DNA of 64,000 nt from Ricordea florida. Lineage: Eukaryota > Cnidaria > Anthozoa > Corallimorpharia > Ricordeidae. The position numbers and the translations under genes are program-made. Under the pieces are notes generated by a model, which made no database searches, was not told the DNA's origin, and saw only the letters and a program-made list of their open reading frames with translations. Position 1 is the stretch's first letter. Each line of letters opens with the position of its first letter. The stretch spans positions 7,124,481 through 7,188,480 of the forward strand of contig OX453275.1 of NCBI GenBank assembly GCA_949710005.1. The letters run 5' to 3'. This document shows positions 1 to 7,476 of the stretch, piece by piece.

Positions 1-470
1 GACGGAGCACTGTCTGGTATCAATCACAGATTTAAAAATAGTTGTGACAGGCCTACACGACTCCCGCTGTTCACAAGTGTGGTTTCTTTTCCTTTAGAGT
101 TTGGATCTCACGATATGTCTTTGAGCGATTTTCCTCTTTTGTACGATATGATGGGAGGCTCTTTGTCAATCTCACCCAGTAAAGGTTGATCCCGTATTAA
201 ATGCCACCCGCTCAATAAGATTTTCTTTAGATGAGGCACCGCTGGGTGGTATTGTGTGACAAAGGAAGAATACCCTATTGTGCGTTCTTGTATTTTGTTG
301 AAGAGCCGACTTTCTCTCTTCGAATTTCACTTCTGAGAGGACTTTATTTACCAGATTATCTGGATACCCTCTCGCGTAAAGGCATGATCTGAATGCTACA
401 ATATTCTCTTCAAAAGTATTTTTTGAAGTTAGTTCGAAGCAGCCTAAGTGCTTCGCCTTTGATGAAGCCT
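1..470 (-). pseudogene. Degenerate retroelement ORF, probably Penelope-like reverse transcriptase C-terminal region
   Basis: Read on the minus strand, roughly 470 down to 172 encodes a segment with FEENIVAFRSCLYARGYP, LSEVKFEERKSALQQ and THNRVFFLCHTIPP. A different frame at 171-100 continues with EPPIISYKRGKSLKD. I associate this order of motifs with the C-terminal part of reverse transcriptases common in marine invertebrate genomes, probably Penelope-like, where a Cys-containing linker and a GIY-YIG domain would follow. The frame change near 172 and stops further on show a dead copy. The window begins inside it. The family assignment rests on memory of motif order and was not checked by search; another non-LTR family is possible. 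Confidence 0.45.
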
Positions 471-520
471 TTACTGACCCCTGGTGGGTGGCAGGAAACG
501 AAATGTGTGTACTGAAATGT

Positions 521-908
521 ACTGGCCCAAGTGACCCAACTGGCCCAAGTGACCCAAGTGGCACAAGTGACCCAACTGGCCCATGTGATCCAACTGACCC
601 AACTGGCCCAAGTGACCCATGTGGCCCAACTGGCCCAACTGACCCAAGTGACCCAACTGGCCCAAGTGACCCATGTGGCCCAACTGGCCCAACTGACCCA
701 TGTGGCCCAAGTGACCCAACTGGCCCAACTGACCCATGTGGCCCAACTGACCCAACTGACCCAACTGGCCCACGTGGCCCAACTGGCCCAACTGACCCAT
801 GTGGCCCAAGCGACCCAACTGACCCAACTGGCCCAACTGACCCAACTGGCCCAAGTGGCCCAGCTGACCCAAGTGACCCAAGTGGCCCAACTAACCCAAG
901 TGGCCCAT
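521..908. repeat. 9-bp minisatellite (about 43 units)
   Basis: Alternating 9-base units of the types CCCAACTGG and CCCAAGTGA run without interruption from about 521 to 908. Because 9 is a multiple of 3, several frames on both strands stay open and would translate to low-complexity Gly-Pro-Ser-Asp-Pro or Gly-Gln-Leu strings. No start, splice or neighbouring domain supports a protein, so it is treated as a tandem repeat abutting the retroelement remnant. Confidence 0.9.
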
Positions 909-910
909 GA

Positions 911-1884
911 AGACGTTTTTAATATTGTTTTATTATCATTCTCTGATTGTACAGTTGTGTATCATGTGACATAACGTGTGGCTCGTCAACATTACTTGAT
1001 TATCAGTCCTGTGACGTCAGCTGTGGTTATTACACCGGGGATGAGCCACCCATTCTCATGGTATAGCCCATATTTCATAACCCTCACAGCGCACATAGCA
1101 CATGTAGTAAGGAGCCCATCCTCCTGATATAGCCCATATGCATATGTGCCATTATCGCCTCCTAAATATATATTTGTCTTTTTTTTCTCCCGATAAACAA
1201 TGCTTCCAAGTGTTGGCTAAGGTTCCCCATTTCTTCAGCGCTTGGACTCCACCAAACTGAATAACTGACTGCAAATCGTATGTATGCCCTGAGACGGATC
1301 ATGCTGTTGTTGTTGTTTACCTTATTTATCAATTTTTTTGTGCAATGGTTCCCGAAGGGACGGAAACGACATGTTTGGCGACAATGGTCCCTGTAAAGAC
1401 ACCATCATTGAGGTCACTATGGTAGGTTCAAGAGGACCCTTGATAGAAGCTTTCACCAGAGCGGCTTCGACCATACTGAAAAAATTCAGAAACCCTTTGA
1501 AATCTTCGGAATTTATCGGGGAATCCTCGGACGTCAGAATTTTTTCGCTGCTTCGGAATAAGCGCAGATTCTTCAAATTTTTTTTTCTTCATGTCAACAA
1601 TGCAAGGCTGAGAACAAGGGGAAGGAGGGCCATTATAAACGGCGCATGAATGGACTGTAAATTTTGTAAATTGGAAAACATATAGTCACTACCTGTGAGG
1701 CGATATAGTTTGGCTGCTCGTCTTGTCTGCCGGCGATCCAATTTTCTGCTCTGAAAGCAAATACCAGGTTACGCGAATGTCAAAGTTTTTAATTGCTTAG
1801 TTTTCGGCTTTTTCTTCTAAAGAATCAACATCAAATTCACACGGCAAACGCTTCTCTGGTTAATTTTTCGTTGCAGTTGAAAGG
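911..1884. other. Gene-free stretch left of the Polinton
   Basis: No convincing coding frame, RNA gene or named repeat was found here. The short open frames around 1322-1650 overlap each other on opposite strands and carry no recognisable motif. The right edge provides the left target-site duplication of the Polinton. Confidence 0.6.
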
Positions 1885-1889
1885 ACTTT
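1885..1889. repeat. Left target-site duplication of the Polinton (ACTTT)
   Basis: ACTTT lies immediately outside the AG-starting left TIR and recurs at 15363-15367 immediately outside the CT-ending right TIR. Polintons are known for 6-bp duplications. Here only 5 bases match exactly (GACTTT on the left, ACTTTT on the right). Confidence 0.75.
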
Positions 1890-1951
1890 AGTAGTTGTAA
1901 TTACCGGAAGTGAGCGCACTGTTTAATTTTCAGTCAATTTTGTGTGGAAAA

Positions 1952-2022
1952 ATTTATCAGAGATTTATAAGAGATTTATCAAGGATTTTATCAAGGATTT
2001 TATAAGAGATTTATCAAGGATT
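1952..2022 (+). repeat. Iterated AT-rich motifs in the left TIR, possible end-recognition or origin site
   Basis: The stretch alternates AGAGATTTAT and CAAGGATTTTAT units about six times; an inverted copy lies at 15230-15300. Short reiterated motifs near the termini of protein-primed replicons can bind replication or integration proteins. That role here is inference; only the repetition is seen. Confidence 0.5.
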
Positions 2023-2052
2023 ACAGAAAAAAAATTAATTTTTAAAAAATGG

Positions 2053-2062
2053 TTTAAAGATA
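2053..2062 (+). promoter_or_regulatory. TTTAAAGATA box upstream of the zinc-repeat gene
   Basis: The box lies 18-27 bases before the ATG at 2080, inside the left TIR. It belongs to the element-wide motif family described in the findings. Confidence 0.55.
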
Positions 2063-2079
2063 TAACATGAAATTTAAAA

Positions 2080-2709
2080 ATGGAACGTTTGACAGTGAAA
2101 AAATTGCAAGCCCTCGCCAAAGAGCTAGGTGTTAAAGGATATTCTGGAAAGAGTAAAGCTGAAATCATTGAAAAAATAGAACAAAAACAAGTACAAAACA
2201 TGAATATTATTGAAGAACCTATACCTGATATTAATGTTACCACCAAACAACCTATCAATCCAGTATTGAAAAACCTAAATGTAGAACACATGAGAGCTAT
2301 AGCTAAAGATCAGGGTATTAAAAAATATTATTTGATGACTAAACCTAAACTAATTGAAGAGTTAGGTGATATAGACATAGACTTAAACAAATTATCGGAT
2401 ATTATTGATAAAATAACAACAAAAAAGTATAAGTGTATTCATGGAAATTTTAAATACCAATGCAAAGAGTGTCACGGTTCTCAAATATGCTCTCATAATC
2501 AAAGGAAATCACGTTGTAAAGAATGCAATGGTGGTAGTCTTTGTGAGCATAAACGGGTTAGGTATATATGCAAAGACTGCAAAGGTAAAGGAATATGTAT
2601 TCATGGAAAACAAAGAAGTTTTTGTAAGTTATGTGGAGGATCTCAAATATGCGAACACAACAAACAGAAGGCGCATTGTAAAAAATGTCACACAAAACAA
2701 GAGAAATAA
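2080..2709 (+). CDS. SAP/Rho-N-like plus five-fold CxH-CxxC zinc-repeat protein (209 aa)
   Basis: Residues 1-35 (LTVKKLQALAKELGVKGYS and following) form a SAP/Rho-N-like helical module and are encoded entirely inside the left TIR, so they equal the N-terminus of the element's DNA polymerase. A second related module starts near residue 68 (MRAIAKDQGIKKYY). The C-terminal half is five tandem 18-residue repeats with the pattern C-x-H-x6-C-x2-C, for example CIHGNFKYQCKEC and ICEHNKQKAHCKKC. Such repeats can each bind zinc, and similar Cys/His repeats occur in giant-virus and protist proteins. The ATG is the first after the TTTAAAGATA box at 2053. Nucleic-acid binding is likely. The exact role is unknown; control of transcription or replication from the ends is inference. 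Confidence 0.85.
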   Translation: MERLTVKKLQALAKELGVKGYSGKSKAEIIEKIEQKQVQNMNIIEEPIPDINVTTKQPINPVLKNLNVEHMRAIAKDQGIKKYYLMTKPKLIEELGDIDIDLNKLSDIIDKITTKKYKCIHGNFKYQCKECHGSQICSHNQRKSRCKECNGGSLCEHKRVRYICKDCKGKGICIHGKQRSFCKLCGGSQICEHNKQKAHCKKCHTKQEK

Positions 2710-2928
2710 CAAAAACATTAAGTTATATAACGCAAGTCAGTGTTACATAACAAAATTTGCATTGACGTAATCACATTCCTGAGCGACGTTAGAAACCAGC
2801 CTTTTAAAAGTAAACTTCAAATCTACTTTCCAACTTGCTTGTTGCTATGTCGTAAAAGTATGTAATCTATTGTTCTACACGTGAGCATTAATTTACACAC
2901 AATCATAATCACGTGAAATACTCATGAA

Positions 2929-3681
2929 CTACCGAAATAGATACCACGCTAATCCACCAGCTACAACCATAAATGCTAATATATTCTTTTCATGTTGCGC
3001 TGAGTCAATATTATTTTCTTGTTTCGTTGAGTATGTTTGCGTTGAGTCTGTTTTAATTGAGGGTTTTGGTTTCGTTTCAGTTCTATGCGGTAATTTTACC
3101 TTTGAAGATCCCATGTTATGATTTATTCCAACCTGTTTTGCTTCAGTGTTTATGGAATTATTCACCCCAAAATTCATATCACTACTAGCTTTCATAAGTT
3201 TATTATTAAAACCAGTCACACTCTCTGTATTTATTATCATATTACTTGGCATTAACCATACACCAGGAGCAATAGCTAAATCAAGCCGCAATTTCGCTTC
3301 CTGAACAGCTAATTGATATCTTTGGATAGAACTAGAAATGTCATTCTCAATCACACTACTTTCAAATAAAGATAAGAATTCTTGTTGGGTCTCGATCGCT
3401 CCACCACCATTTCCATAAATCGAGTTTCTAGTATTGACTTGCGCTCCCAATATACAGTAAACAAAAGCTTCAGCAGATCGATTTAATCTACCAAGTCCAG
3501 CTTTAGTGAGTCCATGACCACTTGTTGGGATAAACCAAGCATATTTGTAATCAGAAAAATCATCATTACGGATAAATGAGATTAGGTCACCCTTTTCTTT
3601 CTTACCACCTTCATCAGCGAATTTACCACCTTCACCAGGCCATTTATCAGCTTCAACATCATAGTTTCTTACCATATGCAC
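2929..3681 (-). CDS. Capsid-cluster protein, C-terminal part after an in-frame TGA (about 250 codons)
   Basis: This frame is continuous and in phase with the ORF ending at 3694, separated only by one TGA at 3694-3696. Its own first codon at 3681 is GTG; the first ATG is at 3675. It has no TTTAAAGATT-type box of its own, unlike most neighbours. Recognisable features are a Gly-rich stretch (YGNGGGAIETQ), a conserved-looking hydrophobic segment around APGVWLMPSN, a Lys/Thr/Ser-rich linker and a C-terminal transmembrane helix (ILAFMVVAGGLAWYLF). I read 2929-4482 as one gene of 517 codons including the TGA. The function is unknown; its place in the virion cluster suggests a structural or membrane-linked role. 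Confidence 0.7.
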   Translation of the reverse strand: MHMVRNYDVEADKWPGEGGKFADEGGKKEKGDLISFIRNDDFSDYKYAWFIPTSGHGLTKAGLGRLNRSAEAFVYCILGAQVNTRNSIYGNGGGAIETQQEFLSLFESSVIENDISSSIQRYQLAVQEAKLRLDLAIAPGVWLMPSNMIINTESVTGFNNKLMKASSDMNFGVNNSINTEAKQVGINHNMGSSKVKLPHRTETKPKPSIKTDSTQTYSTKQENNIDSAQHEKNILAFMVVAGGLAWYLFR

Positions 3682-3693
3682 ATTTTGATATCC

Positions 3694-4482
3694 TCAACCT
3701 CTTCCATTATATCCTGCACCATAATCAATAAATATATCACCCAATCCTCCATTTCGACCACCTTTCCATCTAAAGTCAGAGTTTTTTGAGATTCCAAATT
3801 CAGCACACAATCGTTGATATGCAACTTTATTATATGGATTATTATTTATTACAAAAGGCTGCTCATCAGGTAAGGGAAGACTCAATTCATATAATATCCT
3901 CCTTATGATTGTGAAATATACATGAAACTTTATAAAGCTACTCACTACTTTAGGATAATTTAGACTCTCAAAAGGACTTATACCACAACCAGATGTAGCA
4001 CACCACACTGCAAAGTTAAGTTGTTGTGGCCAATAATTCATATCAGGTGCGTTCAACCATTTTCTACTCTGTTTACCAAATTTGAAAGTCACAACTTGGG
4101 AGGTGAATATGTTTCTCATCTTTGCTGTGAATTTATTCTTATTTGACACGTATATATCCAGTGAGGTAAGCATTTTTGTTATATCACTTGTAAAGTCATC
4201 AAAATCAATGGCTGGTATTGGGTAAGATCGATTGGTTATAGTTAAACTCTTTGGGAATGAACTCAATGCATCATCATCCAATCCTAAATCTTTCCATAAA
4301 AGTCTTTTTAAACGAGGTGATAGGTCTTCAGTCCATGTTTTTCCAGTAGGATCATCATTAGACATGATTGTTGTACCATTAACTTTCCACCTAATGTATC
4401 CACCATACGGATCAGCTACAACTGTGAATTGACCTGTATCAGCTTTTGGATATCTATTTCTGAAATCATTAAGTAAGCTCAT
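3694..4482 (-). CDS. Capsid-cluster protein, N-terminal part ending at TGA (262 aa)
   Basis: It begins MSLLNDFRNRYPKADTG and has an N-terminal beta-rich region followed by a hydrophobic, cysteine-bearing segment (LNFAVWCATSGCGISPF) and a helical part (FIKFHVYFTIIRRILYEL). The end is Gly-rich and stops at TGA 3694-3696, after which the same frame continues. From memory, proteins with this order of segments continue past this point in related cnidarian elements, so the stop is probably a lesion; I could not check this. No adenain catalytic motif is visible. A TTTAAA box lies at 4501-4510. Confidence 0.75.
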   Translation of the reverse strand: MSLLNDFRNRYPKADTGQFTVVADPYGGYIRWKVNGTTIMSNDDPTGKTWTEDLSPRLKRLLWKDLGLDDDALSSFPKSLTITNRSYPIPAIDFDDFTSDITKMLTSLDIYVSNKNKFTAKMRNIFTSQVVTFKFGKQSRKWLNAPDMNYWPQQLNFAVWCATSGCGISPFESLNYPKVVSSFIKFHVYFTIIRRILYELSLPLPDEQPFVINNNPYNKVAYQRLCAEFGISKNSDFRWKGGRNGGLGDIFIDYGAGYNGRG

Positions 4483-4500
4483 TTTAAATCAACACCGTTC

Positions 4501-4510
4501 TTTTTTTAAA
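4501..4510 (-). promoter_or_regulatory. TTTAAAAAAA box upstream of the 262-aa ORF
   Basis: On the coding strand it reads TTTAAAAAAAGAAC and lies 19-28 bases before the ATG at 4482. It is a degenerate member of the shared motif. Confidence 0.4.
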
Positions 4511-4556
4511 CCAACCTCACAATTCCATCCTACAGGGGTTCTCTCATATGAAAATT

Positions 4557-5153
4557 TCAACGTGTGGGACCGGTTAGATCCTTTAATATTTCCGCACGAA
4601 CCTCTGTCCTTATCTGATTCATATTTAAGTTTTTTTCTGTATCTTTCCGGGTTTTTTGACGGATTTCGAGTTTTAGTTTTTCAAACTTTTCCACCTCTGC
4701 TAAAATTAGAGAAAATTCTTGGTCGGAGATGGTATTATCTTTCAGTGCCTTTGAAACCAAGTCGTGAATGGTGTTTACTTTTGCTTTTGCTAGAGAAACT
4801 GTCTGTTCATGTTTACTAACTTTATTCGAAAGTCGTTTAGAAGCCGCACCACATCCAACCGATATTCCCCCACAAAGACCACCAACAGCTCCTAATGGTA
4901 TACCAACAACGGCACCAAAACCAGTAAGAGATGTTCCCAGTCCACTTGCAGATAGGATAACTGAAAACACTCCACTACCAACGCTGATTTTAGTAAATAT
5001 TCCCCTGGCTCTATTGTATTTTTTCCTAACATGCTCATAATGTACAATTTCCTTCTGAAGATTATGTACTACTTCACACGATTTTTGAAGCCTGAAATTA
5101 TTTGGGTCTCCATTAATAGGTAATTGTGGACAAATTCTATTGTACTCATCCAT
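4557..5153 (-). CDS. Small protein with central Gly-rich hydrophobic domain and flanking helices (198 aa)
   Basis: Residues about 52-100 are a long glycine/alanine/valine-rich hydrophobic stretch (LTGFGAVVGIPLGAVGGLCG) that could span or insert into membrane. It is preceded by a charged helix (YEHVRKKYNRARGIFTK) and followed by a coiled-coil-prone region (KHEQTVSLAKAKVNTIHDL) and a Lys/Glu-rich tail. The ATG at 5153 follows a perfect TTTAAAGATT box at 5178-5187. The gene lies between a beta-rich 130-aa ORF and the 262-aa ORF, all on one strand with minimal spacing. The family is unassigned; a virion membrane or pore-like role is inference. Confidence 0.8.
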   Translation of the reverse strand: MDEYNRICPQLPINGDPNNFRLQKSCEVVHNLQKEIVHYEHVRKKYNRARGIFTKISVGSGVFSVILSASGLGTSLTGFGAVVGIPLGAVGGLCGGISVGCGAASKRLSNKVSKHEQTVSLAKAKVNTIHDLVSKALKDNTISDQEFSLILAEVEKFEKLKLEIRQKTRKDTEKNLNMNQIRTEVRAEILKDLTGPTR

Positions 5154-5168
5154 ATTATATTTTACTGA

Positions 5169-5561
5169 TCAACAGGAAATCTTTAAATTAATTCGGATAG
5201 GTTGGTTATTTGTTAAGTTGGGCTTTTTTCCATCTTTATCTAAAATCCACAAAGTAAAGTAGTTGACCGGATTTTTGTTTTTTGGAACTCTTAAACAAGG
5301 TTGATCTTCATATGGTGGAATAACAGCCAGTAATTGTGATGGTTTAAGTTCTAAATTTTCACCTACAGTTTTACAACAATTAGAATATGAAGAATTTGGC
5401 TCTATAAGATCACACATTAAGTACATAGGATTTATATATGTTGAATGATGAATGTAACTAAATTGTAATTGTATCTCTTTTACATTGGTTAAGGGTGGAT
5501 CCAGATAAATTCTTGTTTCAGGAGTTAGCATAGTGATAGATAGAAATATTGTATCATTCAT
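5169..5561 (-). CDS. Small beta-rich protein, possible minor capsid or spike component (130 aa)
   Basis: The protein starts MNDTIFLSITMLTPE and is predicted beta-rich throughout (alternating hydrophobics, many Pro and Asn), with four cysteines, no transmembrane segment and the end INLKISC. Small beta-sandwich proteins are expected as penton or spike parts of Polinton virions, but 130 residues is short for a penton protein and no signature confirms it. It lies between the coiled-coil/membrane protein gene and the 198-aa gene. A TTTAAAAAGA box sits at 5586-5596. The start is the first ATG after that box. Confidence 0.75.
   Translation of the reverse strand: MNDTIFLSITMLTPETRIYLDPPLTNVKEIQLQFSYIHHSTYINPMYLMCDLIEPNSSYSNCCKTVGENLELKPSQLLAVIPPYEDQPCLRVPKNKNPVNYFTLWILDKDGKKPNLTNNQPIRINLKISC
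5178..5187 (-). promoter_or_regulatory. TTTAAAGATT box upstream of the 198-aa ORF
   Basis: Exact TTTAAAGATT on the coding strand, 25-34 bases before the ATG at 5153. It overlaps the end region of the upstream ORF, whose stop is at 5169-5171. Confidence 0.6.
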
Positions 5562-5574
5562 TATTTTTTTTTAC

Positions 5575-6765
5575 TTATCTCCTCTTCTTTTTAAATTGTT
5601 CCACAAAATATAGAACCACAGCCACTATCAACAGCCAAGCATTCTTACCTAAAAATCCAATAACCTCACCTGCTGTTTTGAATAGAAAGCTTACGATAGC
5701 TCCAACCATTCCAGGTAATATTTCACCGAGTTTCTTACCAATAGTTTTCAACCCATTACCAACACCTTTACCCAATTTGGTTAGACCTTTAGAAAGATTA
5801 GAAACTATAACACCAATGACCACACCTACAGCACTTACAACAGCAAAGACTGTAAAACCATACTTTTTGAAGATAGCCTTTACCCGCTCTCTTAATGGCA
5901 GTCTTTCTATTATTGACTCGCTTCGTCTCTCGAGATCGGCTATTTGATCTTCGTTTGAGATTATTTGCTTTCTAGCCATCTCTTCCAATTCATTGACCCT
6001 AGATAGTAAACGATCTCTACTTTGTTCTACCTTTGTTAAATTGGACAGTCCCTTCTTATTTTTGTCGAGTTCATCTTTGTATCGGTTCAATTCACTCAAA
6101 AGTTTCTCAGCCTCTGTTTTGGCTTCTATCTTCTGTTTAACAGCTGTATCCAAATAGCTATCTTTTTCCGCGATTGTTACTTGTTGTTTCTCAATGAATT
6201 CACGCAGATCTTTTTCTTTAGCAACATAGCGATCTATCTCCTGAGGATATACTTCTGTGGTTGTTTTCAATCCCACCGCGACATTACTTAATTCCTTAAT
6301 TTTTTCATTAGCTTCCTCCAATTGTGATACAAGCTTATAATTTCTTCCAAGTATTTTTTCATAACTAATACCCAGAGATTTTTTGATATTTTTTGGTGAA
6401 ATATCATAATTGATTACCCCATCTTTATCAATCAATATATGTTCTACAGCATTACTCTGACCACTCAATTTAACCTTTAAATTCCCATCCTTATCCCATT
6501 CTGCTGTAAATGGAGAATCCAAAGGGTTGAAATCTGGAAATATACGTTTGATATATTGTAGAGCTTCTCTCCTATCATCATATTTCTCACTAAGTGGCGG
6601 TCTTTCCACCTCCTCATCCGCCTCATCCTTTCCATCCTCCGCCTCATAAGCAGGATTTTGATAAGTGGTGGATGAAAATTTGTTTAATGTGGTATCACCA
6701 TCATCATCATCATCATCATCATCATAACCTAGATCATCTAGTGGTATTTCTTCGTATTTTGACAT
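5575..6765 (-). CDS. Acidic N-terminus, coiled coil and C-terminal membrane-active domain protein (396 aa)
   Basis: The N-terminus has a run of eight aspartates encoded by a repeated GAT tract and an acidic region to about residue 60. Residues about 140-290 are heptad-like and charged, a long coiled coil (for example ELNRYKDELDKNKKGLS). The last 100 residues contain two strongly hydrophobic segments (FTVFAVVSAVGVVIGVIVS and WLLIVAVVLYFVEQF) around a Gly/Lys-rich amphipathic stretch (LTKLGKGVGNGLKTIGKKL) and a basic KKKRR end. The architecture suggests a virion protein that contacts membrane, perhaps during entry, but that is inference. A perfect box lies at 6788-6797. Its stop region overlaps the next gene's promoter-like box. 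Confidence 0.8.
   Translation of the reverse strand: MSKYEEIPLDDLGYDDDDDDDDGDTTLNKFSSTTYQNPAYEAEDGKDEADEEVERPPLSEKYDDRREALQYIKRIFPDFNPLDSPFTAEWDKDGNLKVKLSGQSNAVEHILIDKDGVINYDISPKNIKKSLGISYEKILGRNYKLVSQLEEANEKIKELSNVAVGLKTTTEVYPQEIDRYVAKEKDLREFIEKQQVTIAEKDSYLDTAVKQKIEAKTEAEKLLSELNRYKDELDKNKKGLSNLTKVEQSRDRLLSRVNELEEMARKQIISNEDQIADLERRSESIIERLPLRERVKAIFKKYGFTVFAVVSAVGVVIGVIVSNLSKGLTKLGKGVGNGLKTIGKKLGEILPGMVGAIVSFLFKTAGEVIGFLGKNAWLLIVAVVLYFVEQFKKKRR
5586..5596 (-). promoter_or_regulatory. TTTAAAAAGA box upstream of the 130-aa beta-rich ORF
   Basis: On the coding strand ATTTAAAAAGA lies 25-35 bases before the ATG at 5561 and overlaps the last codons of the upstream 396-aa gene. Confidence 0.45.
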
Positions 6766-6787
6766 GATTTTTTACTCATCAGTAAGA

Positions 6788-6797
6788 AATCTTTAAA
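6788..6797 (-). promoter_or_regulatory. TTTAAAGATT box upstream of the 396-aa gene
   Basis: On the coding strand AGTTTAAAGATTTCTTACTG lies about 17-35 bases before the ATG at 6765. The same 20 bases occur before the 72-aa gene at 7450-7469. Confidence 0.65.
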
Positions 6798-6816
6798 CTT
6801 CATCATACACACTTAA

Positions 6817-7209
6817 CTAAAATAATTTACTAACCATATAACCCAATGCCAACATACCACCACCCACATATGCCATCTCACCCATCTTTTGTTTGCTGCT
6901 AGGTCTATAATAATCAGAGAATTTTGGTTCATGTGTCTGACTATAAAATTTCAAAGCTTCATCGGTATTCGAAATATTTTGTGAAGCTATGTGTTTAGCA
7001 TCCTTCTGTTGAGAGTGCCAATCAATTAGATTCTGTCTATTTTCCTGATATGTAGCATAATCTTTTTGATATTTTTCTAATGCCTTGTCGTGTCTTATTT
7101 TCTCTGTATCTGTTTTATCACCTGAGAGATATTTTGCAAGATATGATCCACCAACGAATGTAGTCGCATTCAATATAGCTCCACCAACCATCATTGCTAT
7201 TGCTGCCAT
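6817..7209 (-). CDS. Small protein with hydrophobic ends (130 aa)
   Basis: There is a hydrophobic N-terminus (IAMMVGGAILNATTFVGG) and a C-terminal hydrophobic helix (EMAYVGGGMLALGYMVSKLF). Between them is a charged helical middle (HDKALEKYQKDYATYQENRQ) and a Pro/Tyr-containing segment (KFSDYYRPSS). Two membrane anchors around a soluble helical domain are likely. Only 6 bases separate its ATG from the stop of the 72-aa gene, and its box-like AATTAAAGATT sits directly before the ATG at 7211-7220. The family is unassigned beyond being part of the Polinton capsid cluster. Confidence 0.78.
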   Translation of the reverse strand: MAAIAMMVGGAILNATTFVGGSYLAKYLSGDKTDTEKIRHDKALEKYQKDYATYQENRQNLIDWHSQQKDAKHIASQNISNTDEALKFYSQTHEPKFSDYYRPSSKQKMGEMAYVGGGMLALGYMVSKLF

Positions 7210-7215
7210 AAATCT

Positions 7216-7434
7216 TTAATTTGGTAAAATCTTTTGATCCTCTAAATATGTTTTTAGGTACATACTACCAGATAGGACAGCGACCCATTTTGCATAATTT
7301 GTAATACTTGAGGATGGATCGTTCATAAATGATTCTTTCAGAGCCTTTTTAGCTACATATCCAACTCCAGCTGCTAATCCGATAAGGACGGCTGAATCAG
7401 TAACGGTTTTCACAAGTTTATTTTCAGTTGACAT
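7216..7434 (-). CDS. Small membrane protein (72 aa)
   Basis: A very short gene with a hydrophobic segment near residues 12-28 (TDSAVLIGLAAGVGYVAKK) and a second one around 47-58 (YAKWVAVLSGSMYLK), ending in a charged tail (LEDQKILPN). It is supported as real by its conserved upstream box and its seamless packing between the 131-aa and 130-aa genes. The function is unknown; it is probably membrane associated. Confidence 0.7.
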   Translation of the reverse strand: MSTENKLVKTVTDSAVLIGLAAGVGYVAKKALKESFMNDPSSSITNYAKWVAVLSGSMYLKTYLEDQKILPN

Positions 7435-7457
7435 GATTTTTTACAATATCAGTAAGA

Positions 7458-7467
7458 AATCTTTAAA
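7458..7467 (-). promoter_or_regulatory. TTTAAAGATT box upstream of the 72-aa gene
   Basis: Exact TTTAAAGATT, 24-33 bases before the ATG at 7434, set in a 20-base sequence shared with the promoter-like region of the 396-aa gene. Confidence 0.65.
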
Positions 7468-7476
7468 CTACTTTCC

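Larger units (their letters stand above)
1890..2184 (+). repeat. Polinton left terminal inverted repeat (295 bp)
   Basis: Compared base by base with the reverse complement of 15068-15362, I found no mismatch over 295 positions. It contains, from outside in, a terminal AG, an AT-rich block of reiterated ATTTATCAAGGATT-like motifs, a TTTAAAGATA box, an ATG at 2080 and 35 codons of coding sequence. Identity ends exactly at 2184/15068. Confidence 0.95.

Noticed and set aside
471..974. Overlapping Gly/Pro- and Gln/Leu-rich frames on both strands
   Set aside because: Products of the 9-bp minisatellite; no domain, splice site or start context supports a gene.
3694..4482. Adenain-type protease
   Set aside because: Cysteines are present (VWCATSGCG) but the expected His and Glu/Asp pattern was not found.
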